64,000 nt of DNA. Source: Chionis minor (taxonomy: Eukaryota > Chordata > Aves > Charadriiformes > Chionididae). Positions 24,601 to 36,065 of this stretch are shown here, in pieces. Made by a program: the position numbers and the translations under genes. The notes beneath the pieces are model-generated. The model did not search any database. It was not told the origin of the DNA and saw nothing but the letters and a program-made list of their open reading frames with translations. The stretch spans positions 248,001 through 312,000 of the forward strand of contig VZSF01000025.1 of the NCBI GenBank assembly GCA_013398295.1, read 5' to 3'. The first letter of the stretch is position 1, and every line of letters begins with the position of its first letter.

Positions 24601-27600
24601 CTATGAATAGAGATTCCTGAATAATCTTGAATCTTCCTCCTGTTTTTAAAAATCAATTGATTTACTCAGAGCTGCTGCCCTAAAGGCTAATGAGGCAGTA
24701 GAGAGATTTATGGATGATATTTTCCTAGCTCTGAGGGGACTTTTTTAATGCCTAATTAACTTTGTGTTGAGGCATACCAATCCTCCTGAAATCTCAGCTT
24801 GTGAGAATTCAGTTCTTAATAATTTATACTCAGGACTTATGAAAGCTGAGTGTTTGCTTTCCAAATCTCTGCTTTCCCCGATTACCTTGTCAGAGCTCAG
24901 GGAGACCACCAACATCACTGGTTGTAGGACTAGGCCTTTCGTATGCAAAGATTTGAAACTCTGCCTCTGAGATGTCATCTTATGATGAAGAGTTGCGGGA
25001 GCATGTGAGACGTGAAATCAGTTGTGTGGCTGAGGCTGAGAACAAACAAGTGGCTGCTCGGTGTAGAGTATGTGTCGTCTTTTAGGTAGCATAGGGGAAA
25101 GACTAAGCCAAATATAAACAACTTTGGGAAGCCGGAAATACTTTCAATCCCATGAAAAAAACAATATTTGTGGAAAAGTTGGATAGCCTTATGCTGTATA
25201 TAAACTGTGCCCTACCATCTCCAGAAGAACAATATAAGCATCTCCACACAGTTTGTTTTTAAACAAAAGCCACCCAGAGATGCGAATGATACTTCATGGC
25301 TTTGGCTTTTCTGATGGAATGTGTCTGTTTCCAGTGTGAGATGGTCTCAAACTATTCTTAGGAGACAGAGGCTTTTGGACTTTGAAGTCGATACTGCAAT
25401 TAAGGCCATATTTATATAAAAGTAAACATTTGGGATGAGAACTCAGAGCTTCCTCCTTTCCTGCTGCTGATGTATGAGACTGGTGCAGCAACAAGTATTT
25501 TGCTTTTTAGTTCTGAATTTGGCAATTGAGAGACTTCTCTCTAGCAGCATACGCTCAGGGTTAGTGTAGATCGCTAATGTTCACAAAAAAGTAGCTGCCA
25601 AAGTGGTTGCTCATGTGGTTATAGGCACCACTCCTGGCAAATTCCACAACACTCTGAGGATGCTTGGGAGACGATTGCAAGAGTTCAGGCTCGGGGCAAT
25701 TATCTTAAATGTTATTTAGAAGCTGGATTATAGTAGCTGCTACAATCTGTCATATAAAATGCTACAGAAACAGAATAAGGAGTAGACCCTTCACCAAAGC
25801 ATTTGCACCTCGTACTGTATTGGGAGGAAGGGGGTGAGATGACTGAAGCCCTAAGGGAAGGAGGTGGCAGGAGGGACTCAAGGCTCTGATTTCAGGAGTC
25901 TGAATGCCATGTTCTAGCAACAGCTGTGCCACACTCTCCTCCTGCCTCTACTTGAGTTTCATCAGAAGGGGAAGATTATCTGGCCCTCAGTTTCTGAAAA
26001 CCAGGTAGTCTCCACTTGCCTAGACCCCCTGGATATGCCCAGCTGGAGTTCTGTTTGAACACATTCAGGCCATGCTTGCTGCTTCTCCTGAAGTACTTGA
26101 AATGTATTGCCTCTTGTGATTATCAGAAAGTGGTGTACCAAGCTAACAAGCTCTTTCTGCAAGCAGCATTTGCTTGCTTTCGCTTTAAAGTGTTTATGTA
26201 TTTGCCAGGTTGCAGCTCAGCACTCTGTCATGTTGGAAAGTGCGAGGCATTTAGAAAAATAGCTTCATTCTCCTCAGCAGAGAAAGAGAAGGAGAAACCC
26301 CCCAGCCTCCCTAGAAAATAGTTTACCTGTAAGCGGCACTCCACCCGAGGGGGCACGGCACCAGATGAACCACGGTGCAAAGTAACAAAGAGAAAGCAGG
26401 CTGGAAGAATGGGAGAAGCACTGAGCTCCCAGTAGTTCAGGCTGCAGCGTTTTCCCAGTGTGTTGCTTTCCTGTGGGTAGGAATGGGAATCATTTCACAC
26501 CTAGAGCCTAGCTGGCATGATTTACTCTTCCTTGCAGTCCTGAAGGCATCGTCATAAAATATTCTGCTGCCCTTTGCCTGCATCATCTGTCCATGCTGGA
26601 GAGGGGAGCTATAAACAGTGGATAAGGAGAAACAGTTTATTCTCTTACACTGCAAAGAGGAAACCAAAGCAGAGCATCAAGAGGCTGCCATTAACGTGGC
26701 CTTGGAGTGGTAAACTTAGTGCTTCACCTTACTGACTGTGGTGAAGACATACTGCTCATAACTCGGTTTTCAAAGAATATCAAATTAATTTCTAACTCTT
26801 TATAGCTCAATAGTCACAGGATACTTAATTCTCCCAGTTTCTGTGTGAACTCCAGCCTCTGAGACTTAGGCATTTTGCACAGTGCCCTCTTTGTAACTCC
26901 ACGAAAGCGATCTGTGATCTTCAGCCTCAGAAGCAGAGTTTTTCAATGAGTAAAAATTATACAGGGTTATAATTACAATTCAGATTTTCAGGAGTTCTGT
27001 GAATCTACCAAATGACAACCAGCCAGTCTGGACTAATCCTCTCAGTGTCCGTGTGAGAACCTGCAAGGGGCTTTTCCTCCTGGACCATTTTTTATAGAGG
27101 TTGGTATGAGTGAGTTTGGGAGAAAGCTTGTTGCCTGTTGATGTGACCCTCAAAAGAAGCGGGGGAACTGAACGCTCAAGTACAGGCTGAAATGTCTTAT
27201 TTCATGAGGCACACAAAAAAGTTGAATTAACTGGTGTATAATTCCCTGAGGGAACAGAGTTTTATGAGAGGAAATGACTGCCAAAAAAAAAATCTTACAA
27301 TAACGAATACCAGCGCTTTCAGTTTTTAAGTGCTATGAAAGATAGAAAAGAGGAGAATTTATAGTCCAGAGCACAGGAGCTGAATTCAGAGGGCTGTATG
27401 TTTTATTCTAGGTATTGAACAAGCTGATTCTGAGAAGCAGATATTTTACAGTTTCAATTAGTACAGATTACTTTATGGCTTTCTAGGCTACCAGACAGTA
27501 ATTATTTTTGCAATGAAAGCTTTGCAGGTTTTCTAATGTGCACTGTACATATGGAATGAAATACAACAATAAACTATAATGAAAGAAGGTCAGATCTTTT

Positions 27601-28635
27601 AAGAACTTAGTCTCTCAGAATGAGCGGATGGTTCAAGAATATATTGTTGAAAATTAACAGCATGCAAATGTTGCAAACGTATTATCAGGTGAATTACTAG
27701 TGTTTATAAGGAAACAGTATTTTAAAATTCCTTTCATTAGGGTGTGTGGTAAGAGAATAAGCGGAGCAGTGTGTGTGATACCACCCTTGTTAGAATGTAT
27801 TTTGAAGGGAAACAGCACATGTTAGAGGAGTAATGAAACTGTGTTTCAGGCACTTGTGCCTGAACTCACTCAACCTGCCTAATTTCAGACACTTAAATGA
27901 GGATTCTAAGCTGGGAGTATAGTGGGTTTCAGTGTTCTTTAGTGGGCTCATTTATCTTTTGATAAGGATAGGAATGTTCTGGACCAAGAGTATTGGCTCT
28001 ATGCTTCCCCTTACATTGGAAGACTTGGCTGTTGTGCTGGGAGGTTTACACCCCCAAACTTGCACCTGCTAGTACAGGCATCTTGGAGAGGCTGCTGGGA
28101 TGGAACCAGCTGAGCTCTGCGCTGCTAAATCTGAGAGAGAATGCATGGTGCTCAGAGCACAGATGGTAGATGCTTTTAATGATTAATATAATTTCAGATC
28201 CATTTCCTGTGTGTTCTAGGACATTCTTATGATGTTTTCATATTTGCTTGGTTAAAATGAGTAGAAAGAGTCTATTTGTTTGCCACACATCACATATTAC
28301 ATGCTGAAGAAGGACAGAAAATAGAGTTTTAGTAATTATTAGGATCTTTCCTGTGCTACCACAGCTGTACAGAAACCAGCCTCCCACTGTGCTAGGTATT
28401 GTGTGTATGCATATGTGTGTGTATACAGCATATATTTTTATATAGTTACATATGTATATTTCATGATGGATATAATGACAGACAGATTGGATAAAAATGG
28501 ATAGGGTAGAAGACTGGAGTGCCAGATAACTGGTTGAAAGGGGTCTCTGGTGATCTCTCATCTGCCACTCAGAGTTTAGAGGTGCCTTTTTCTATGTGCT
28601 TCCTTCCTTGCTGCACAATAAGAGGCCCTTACAGT
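12665..28635. other. Repeat-poor non-coding sequence, about 16 kb
   Basis: No gene, RNA gene or clear transposon was seen. Notable items are TTAATTA plus the octamer ATGCAAAT at 14326-14341, an AT-rich homeobox-site block at 16118-16200, an A/C-rich tract at 21157-21242, ATTTGCAT at 23061-23068, a possible conserved block with ATGCAAAT at 23700-23830, and ATGCAAAT at 27662-27669. Short homopolymer G runs occur at about 16208 and 24011. A TG/TA-rich stretch lies at 28400-28460. Open frames (up to 125 codons) are unsupported on either strand. Confidence 0.5.
21157..21242. repeat. A/C-rich low-complexity tract (T/G-rich on the minus strand)
   Basis: 76 bp from 21157 to 21232 contain no G on the plus strand. 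The tract alternates A runs with CCC/CCCC blocks at 21202, 21213 and 21219, and a further CCC at 21236. The minus strand therefore carries repeated GGGG separated by T runs, which could fold as a G-quadruplex. A minus-strand open frame across it, rich in Phe and Gly, is an artefact of composition. Confidence 0.85.
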
Positions 28636-28885
28636 TGTGTCCAGTGACAGGACATGAGGCAATGGGAACAAACTAAAACACAAGGGGTTATGTCTGAACA
28701 TCAGGAAGCACTTTTTTTTTTATTGTAAGGGTGAATGAACACTGGAACAGGTTGCCCAGAGAGGCTGTGGAGTCTTCCTCCTTAAAAATATCCAAAAGCT
28801 GTCTGGATGTGATCCTGGCTAGCTGTCTCCTAGGTGGCCCGGCTTGAGCAGAGGTGCTTCCAGCCTCAAACATTCTGTGATTCTG
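28636..28885 (+). mobile_element. CR1 LINE 3' end, truncated
   Basis: This is a 3' UTR fragment of CR1. 'cagtgacaggacatgaggcaatggg', 'acatcaggaagcactt', 'cactggaacaggttgcccag' and 'cggcttgagcag' are hallmark blocks in order. It ends at the terminal octamers ATTCTGTG ATTCTG (28872-28885). The ATTCTGTG tail differs from the ATTCTATG tail at 1361, which suggests another CR1 subfamily. A T run at about 28711-28720 lies inside it, and the part just before the terminal octamers is shortened. There is no coding capacity. Confidence 0.93.
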
Positions 28886-30360
28886 AGCTCAGAAAACTAG
28901 CTGAGGGAATAAATGATTTCTGTTTTCTTGAGGAAGAAAAAATCCAGCACTTTGAATGGAGCTGCCTGTCCATTCTTCAAGACACTACGTTTACAGTAGA
29001 GAGGTAATTCCCAAGATTCATTTCCACCTTATGCAGTCTGTGACCAAATCTACTGTAACTCAGCAGATGAAAGAGAGGGAAAAGTGTGCACTGAAGGTAG
29101 TACTAGTCTCTTCTTGTGGGGAAAAAAAAAGCTATCAGTTGAAGGATCTACTGTTATGATTTGTACTGCAAGGCAAGATAATGGAGAGGTTGACCAAGGC
29201 ACTTCCCAAGTGGTAAAATTATAACTTGGGTTTCACAGTGCTTGTGCTTACAAGTACAGTGACAAGCTATGAGAGCTGGTCCAACAGTCAGGTTGACATT
29301 TAATGTAGTGACACAGAGGTCTGTTTGCTGCTTTGCCCTGTTCTACTTTCCAGCTGTGGGAATGCAGAGTTGAAGGGCAAATTCAATTCTAGAGCCTCAC
29401 TAGTGGAAAGTGGCTAGTGATACGAGTGTCATGGATAAGGAGTGTCACTACTTCAAAACCAATCAAGAGACAAGAATTCAGTTGACATATACTTGACAGA
29501 TGAGGTGGGTTATGTCCTGACTTCAGGGGACCAAGATGACCGATGGAACACTTCTTGCTGCGATGGTACTTGCAGCAGCATAGCCCTCCCTTGTGCACTC
29601 TGCTTTGTATAGTGCTGGGGAGACAAAAAGAGCTGAGCAGGGATCCCATTTGGATGAGTTTGAACTGACACCAGTCTCCCATCCTGATGGCATTCCATGA
29701 TCTAGCCTGCTTTTGTGCTGGCTGACAAACATAGATGTACCAACAGGGCTGGCAATAAAAAACCCAGATCCAGCCAGTGACGCTTTCCTGGAAGTTAGAG
29801 CAATTAGAATAGAAAATTCTTTAGTATTGTTCGCCCTCCATCTCAGTTGCATTTGAGAAGGGGCCAGAAGTGTGAAGCTGCTGCACTTTGATACAGAGAA
29901 AGCAAACTAATTTAAAGGGAAGAAGATGAAAGGGAAAGCAGTTCTGTGTGGTGTTAATTTTTTTGAACTTTTTTGCATCCCCTTGGAAGCTTTTATCTTT
30001 AGAGCAATCACCATTCCTCTTTACAATTGCATAATCAGGATTCAGTTGAGTTTAACAAGCTCATGCTGCGATATTGTTAGTGAATTCATAATACTATGTA
30101 TTCCAGGGTGCCATCTTCAAGACTAATTGATAATAATAGTTTCATACACATGAAGGTTTCCAGCAGCCAGTACCCATCAAACACTGGTAGCTTTTCCACT
30201 GCAGCAACCTCTTACTGTTGCCATCAACAGAAAGAGCTTGTATCTACTAAGTGAGAAGGAGATGACTGCTTCATATATTCACCTCTGCAAAGGACCTTGA
30301 GCTCTTCAAAAGGAAGGAAATATGAGAATATAAAGTTTTATTATTTATTTTGTTATTAAC
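28886..30360. other. Non-coding sequence between two CR1 remnants
   Basis: No gene or repeat was recognised. At 29389-29852 three overlapping minus-strand frames are open at once (62-109 codons), which points to local scarcity of stop triplets rather than a gene. Confidence 0.5.
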
Positions 30361-30590
30361 ACAGTCAATGAGGGTGGTAAATGATTTAAACAAAACTGCC
30401 AGAGGGAAGTGGTCTCTTGAACTCATCACTTTGAGTCTGGATGCCTTGAAGGAAGATCTGCTCTGGTCCAGCACAATTTGTCAGGTTCAATAAAGAAGTA
30501 ACTAGAAGGAATTATTTGCCCTGTGTTAGATGGGAGGTCAGCTTAAATGATCTGATAGTCCCTTTTCCCTCAAAATTGCTGACTTGTGTT
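30361..30590 (+). mobile_element. Ancient CR1-type LINE 3'-end relic
   Basis: A decayed version of the old CR1 3' region runs in order: 'aaactgccagagggaagtgg', 'catcactttgagtctggatg', 'gaaggaagatctgctctgg', then 'ctgtgttagatgggaggtcag' and 'aaatgatctgatagtccctt'. The last two correspond to the conserved block just before the tail in the old CR1 lineage. The terminal octamers are lost. Ends are approximate. It is the same age class as the relic at 3800. Confidence 0.8.
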
Positions 30591-31988
30591 CATAAAGCCT
30601 GCAGCAGCAGACACCTACGCAAAACCAGCTGCAATTAAAAAGCGGTATTTGGGAATGTTTTCAGCAGTTCCTTTCTTTTTTTCCCTGCAATATGACCTTT
30701 TTCTAAGTGGAGCTTGACTTGCTTTGCACTGGTGTGGCTAGGGCAAAAATCAGTGGTGTTTGTGTCTAGGTTCCCTGGCAAGAAAATGGAAACTACTTCT
30801 TTTGCAGCTCACTGACAGTGCAGCCTCCGGTGCACTGAGATACGTCTTTCACTACCACCTAGGTTTGTAACTCACTGATTTGATTATTGTGAGGAAAACA
30901 GCAGAGGGTTGGGGATGCAGAATGTAAACTGTTTGGACAGTAACAGTGGCCCTTCTCTCAGACATCCTAGTGGGCTTTCAGAAAGAACTCGTATTGGAGT
31001 GTAGAGAAAATATGTGCAAATATAGATACACAAAAAACCTCTCTGCAACTAAACAAGAAAACACAGAGAAATGAGAGATTTGAGAACTGTCCATCACTTT
31101 GATTCCAATAGATAGTCAAATTAACAAAGTCCAGTGACGTCTTTATAGCCCTAAAGGAAAATGGCTTCAACTGCAGGGTTTATGGGTCTACACAGCTCTC
31201 TTAAACTGACTATGTTTTTAGGAACACAGAAAATACCTTTTCACTTAGACCCATAAGAAAGAATGAAGTGTGAGGTTCTCCTAATCATATTTATTCTCCT
31301 GCGGAGCTGGAAGTCTCAAGCTGTGCCTTCTCATGTTCTATTAGGCAGTGTTGTGATAGGGTCTCTGATGCTTGCTGAAGTAAAGAACAGGCATGTTTCT
31401 TATCCCAGCTATCTCTTGTTATCAGTATTATTAATTTTGTGCAATGTTCCAAATGCTCTCCAGGCTTCCTGATTATAATCTACTGTGCTAGCTAAGGACA
31501 GTTCTTCAGCATTTGAATAAGCTTAGGCAAACAAGCAGTGTCAAGATACTAGTCCAAGCCGAAGGCTGGGAATGCTGACAGAGCCCCAACTGGCCATGGT
31601 AGAAAGGCTGAACAATTATAATTTCTTAGGGAGGAGGGGAAAAAAATTGCACTTTCAATAGGCTATATTTGTGACTGGGAACAATCAGATGTTTCTACCC
31701 AACCCACTGAAGATGTCAGGATGGCACTAAAAATGCCCTCTGTTTCAGATTGGGTTTAATTATGGTTTAGTTTTGGGGACTGAGAACAGTACCTGAGGTC
31801 AGGCTTCCAGATTCCCTTGAATAGTTGAAATTCTTGGTTTTCATTGAAGAGCGGTATATTACATTTTGAGTAGTTATTTCAGGGGAAATATTGTAAATAC
31901 ACACTTAAGCAAGACTCCAAAGAACAAGAATCAAAAGTGTGGTTCAGGAACTACAGAATCACAGAATTGTTCACCTACTTAGTTTGGC

Positions 31989-32086
31989 TTTTTTTTTTTA
32001 AAACAAATAAACAAAACCACAAAACCAAAAAAACAAATGCACACCCCCTCCCCCCACCCCCCCAACCTCAAAACCAAACCTGATGA
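31989..32086. repeat. T run followed by A/C-rich low-complexity tract
   Basis: Eleven Ts are followed by about 85 bp of A- and C-rich sequence, nearly free of G on the plus strand and including C-rich blocks at 32044-32063. Just upstream (31957-31975) is 'cagaatcacagaattgtt', which resembles the reverse complement of a CR1 tail but is too short to call. Confidence 0.8.
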
Positions 32087-35000
32087 ATGTTAAGTCAAAC
32101 CTCCTTGTTTTCACGGACTTTCTTCAAATGTTTTAGTGCTTGATGTTTGTATAATCCAGGCCTTCGGAAAATAAGATGGCTGTGGGTAAAGAAATCAAAG
32201 ATGAGACTGTAAAAGCCTTAGGGAAAGTCTGTTTTCATTGTACAGCATATACAATGATGAGGTGGTGGTTCATAGCTGTTTGTCTAGGTACCTTCAAACT
32301 AGAAATAATAACCTTCAGCAGCCCTCAATGCTGCTTTTACAGCCCACCCCTCTTAGTACTGCCACTCCATGTTCCTCCATGCAGGGATTTCCCTCTACCC
32401 ACAACTGTATCCCTTCAGGAAGAAAAAAACCCCTCTGTATTATGGAGCTTCAGTGACATTTTGTAAATCTCGTGACCCTGCTGCTGTGCTGTAGGCTCTA
32501 CGTTGTGTCCAGCTTGATGATGATAAGCAGTATCTCTAGTATTGTGATTGCACATCCCTCTGCAGCACTGGCTTCAACTTCTCTGAGGGCACCAAGGTGT
32601 TACTGATGCAGAAACCAGAAGAATGTTTCCCATGGGAAACAGAAATTTAAAAATTTCTTTCTCTGTGGGCTCAGAATGAAGATTCAAATTGTTCTGCAGT
32701 ACTGAAGTTTGTGTTACTTCCCTTCTGAGACAGCTCATTGAAATGTTGTTGACGTGTTATTTATTAAGAAGCAAATGTAGAGGTATTATTTAATAGCTAT
32801 GGATATACTTTAACATAACACAAAAAGTCTGCAAACAAAGTGGGAAGTGGGAGAAAGCTAAATGGAAAAACTGGAATGTATCAAAGCCAAATAATGCTGC
32901 TTTTATACGAATGACTTCCACATTTTTCCATAGAAATTTGAAATGGACCAAAAGATTCTATTTCAACAACCCCCTAGTTTCTTCTTGGAAAGAGTTTGAT
33001 TGAGAAGAGAGATTAGTTCAAAAAAGACAGGACTACGCGTAATAATAGGCATTACAGCTGCAAAAAAACTGTTCTGGCCCTGTCCTATTTTCTATGCTCA
33101 GGCAGAACCATGGTTTTATTTTGCTCTAGTACCAATCCATAAAAGTGCAATTAGGAAGTCTGGCTTCAAAGCTGCTATTCAGCAGATGTGCCTATTGTAA
33201 AATTAGATCTCTCTTGTTTATTCCCTGCCTGTTTTTTCCTTTCAAGCATATCCGTTGCCCATCACCACAGTACAAACATGCACGTGGCACAGCAGACAGT
33301 GCCACAAACACCTAGGAAGAACTGATCAGCCCTTTCTTGTAGTTGAGAATGGAGCCAGAACAATTTTATCTGCTCCTCTGGTATCTTGCGCTGCCCACTG
33401 TTGTGCTTAGCTGCTATTCTTCTCCAAGTAAACATGATTATTCTAAGTGGAGCATTAGTAATAAAGGTCTCTTCTGCGTGGCAATTGTGTGCATCCTTAT
33501 CAGCCCCTTTACAGGGATTATTTTCCTGGCTCAGAATGTCATGACTTAGTCGTCATGAAAATACTGCGTGGAAGGCGTTCCTTTTCTTGGCTCTCTAGCT
33601 CAGTCATGTGTCTTGCATGTCTAGGTGCAAGTAAGAACTTCAAACACTAAGGGCTGTGTCTTCCTGTAGTAAAACTCAATATTGTTGCACTTATTTTTAC
33701 AAGCCCTGGTGATTTTCACTACTTGTTTTTTCTCTGGTGCCTCTGGGGTTTTAATCCCTAAGCAAAATAAAGGAAAGTAAAGCAGTTTTACTATTTATGG
33801 GACAGATGTGCTGGCAGTGAGCTGGCCAGGTCACTCTTTTCCTCGTTTACTTATGAAATAGAGCTGAATTTGCTAATAGTTTCGATCCTCCTAGAACTCC
33901 CTCACTTGACAAAAAGTACCACTTGTTAAAGGAGTTACCTAGCACTATGTATCGTGCAGGCCTGGACTACAGATTGGACTGCAAAATGCTACTGTAGTGG
34001 AAAACCTAAAAATCACTAGTCAATATTAAGTCCCCTTGTCAAGGCTTCGCTGGTGAGCTGAGCTAACGAAGCTGTCTATGAAATGATAGCAGCAGGGAGA
34101 AGATGATTTATCCTCATTATTGCTCTGCTCTGCATCTGGCAGTACGTCAAAAAGGCTCTTCTGATATTGGCTCAAGAATGTGGCTGCTGATAGTAGGAAT
34201 AGTTTTTCAGGCCTGGTGGGACAAAGCCTGGACTAGGCACAGGGCTGCGAGTGGGCTCCCAGGTAGCTGTGTGCTGAGCAAGCAATGTGCTGTGGGCGAT
34301 GCTGTCAGCCGCTCATCGGGGTAAGCTGGACTGCTCCGGTGGCAGCCGCCTCTCCTGGGGCACAACGGCATGCATGGGAACTACAGACTGGGAACTTTGG
34401 GCTTAGCTATAATATTTAGCCTACAAGACAAAGCTTTGTCTCTTTTTCCTGACTCTGGCAACAATCAGAGCAGACTAATTAGTAAATGAGCTATATCACT
34501 GTCAGCGGACACCAGGCTCTAAACATGCCCTTTACTATTTTCTCTTTCACCCCTAGTTTAGGGGACAAAGTAACCAGGTGTGAGATAAAAGCAGGCACTG
34601 CTTCATGGCTTTTTGGTGTTTAGAGCTATTCTGATTTTCATCCTCTGAAAGTCAGCTGCCTTATAATTAAGGCTTTGAGCTGTTTTTTCTTTGCCTTCCC
34701 TCTCTGAGGCCATGTTTACCAGGAGGAAAATAAAGAACAACACTCCAGAGGTTGACTCTAAAATTGTATCCTTAGAAAATGCTGGGTTTAAAATGACTGT
34801 GGTCCTGAAGTGCTTCCCAAGGCCCTGCCTTGATTTCGGTTAAGGGCAGCACTATAAATAAACACAAATAATAGTGAATCTCCAAGTAATATGGTTCTAT
34901 CATACAGTATAAGCTCTAAAAAGCAGATCTAAGCCTTTGGCTGACCCTCTGGCCCTTTACAGTTTTTCAAGATAGTAGCGAGGCTTCAGTGTTACATGCC

Positions 35001-35807
35001 CCTCTCTACCCACTGTTGAGCTTGCTGAATCCCTTCGTTACAGATGTTTGTTTGGGCTTCCCTGCTACTAATTGCAGAGAACTTAGCCGCGAGGGTGAGG
35101 AATAGAGCTTTAGACCCTTCTATCTCAAAGGTCACTGGCACAAACCCTACAGAAACAGCAGCGACCATAAGTCATTTCAGCATTGCTGTGTTCCGATAGC
35201 TTTTGTCACTGTGGTGTTTTACTACAAGCCAAACCAGGGATCCAGCAGCCAAAGAATCCCATAAATGCAAGTTCTGTTTTCTACGTGGCAGAGAGTGCTG
35301 AAGAGATTTTCATGCAGGACCACTGATATCAGTGTCACTTAGTCTAGAAACTGGGCATAAGATGATGCTATTCAGATAAACAAAAGATGGTAGAAAAAGA
35401 GGAGTGTATGTTGCTGTTTGTGCTAGCTAGAGTACAGCAAGAGCCTTTGGCGGCAACAACAGAAACTTAGGTCAGATATTGGGAACCTCTTCGCCAATGC
35501 TAGAGCTGAGCACGGGGATGAATTGCTTAACCAGGGAACAGGAGTAAGTGGGTCAAGGATTATCCGCTTTCAGTTAGCACAGCATCTGGGCCATCAGAGA
35601 AGGGACTGAGGTGTCTGCTTCTGCGTTTCTCGCTCTGCCTGTTGCCCTAGATGAATAATGTTTCCTGCTGCCTCTGTTTCCCTGGAGCATAAAGATGCTT
35701 TATTCAAAGCGCGGTGTAAAGTATGCTAAAGCTAAACCACATAGTAGGTAAAGCCAAGTAAATCCTACAGCCTGAAGTTTAATCCACAGATGTATGTTCT
35801 GTGCTAT

Positions 35808-36065
35808 GAGTAATAATTTATTATAGTAAATTACCGAAATAGATGATTAATTGCCTCGCATTAACACTGCATTCTCCAGTGAAATTATCACTTCATCCAT
35901 GATGTAAAAACATATTTCATCTCTTCTTCCCAAAATGACAACAGTAGCACCTTCTACTTGTGTTAATCAAGTTCTCCATTAATCAGGATAATGCACCATA
36001 ATTGTGATTACAGTTAGAAATCAATTAATATTTACCTTAAAGCATAGAGAAGGAAGTAATTAATG
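35808..36065. promoter_or_regulatory. AT-rich block dense in homeodomain-type ATTA/TAAT cores, candidate conserved non-coding element
   Basis: Many TAAT/ATTA cores are packed together, often in extended form: GATTAATTGC (about 35844), GTTAATCAA (35961), CATTAATCAGG (about 35977), TCAATTAATA (36021) and GTAATTAATG (36056). GTTAAT-type half sites also resemble HNF1 sites. There is no coding frame and no repeat signature. An enhancer role is inferred from composition only. A neutral AT-rich intron segment is the alternative. Confidence 0.3.

Noticed and set aside
29389..29852. Three overlapping minus-strand open frames of 62-109 codons.
   Set aside because: Openness in all frames at once indicates local stop-codon scarcity, not coding. 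There are no recognisable motifs.
31957..31975. 'cagaatcacagaattgtt', like a reversed CR1 tail.
   Set aside because: Only about 18 bp match and it is followed by a low-complexity tract. It cannot be distinguished from chance.
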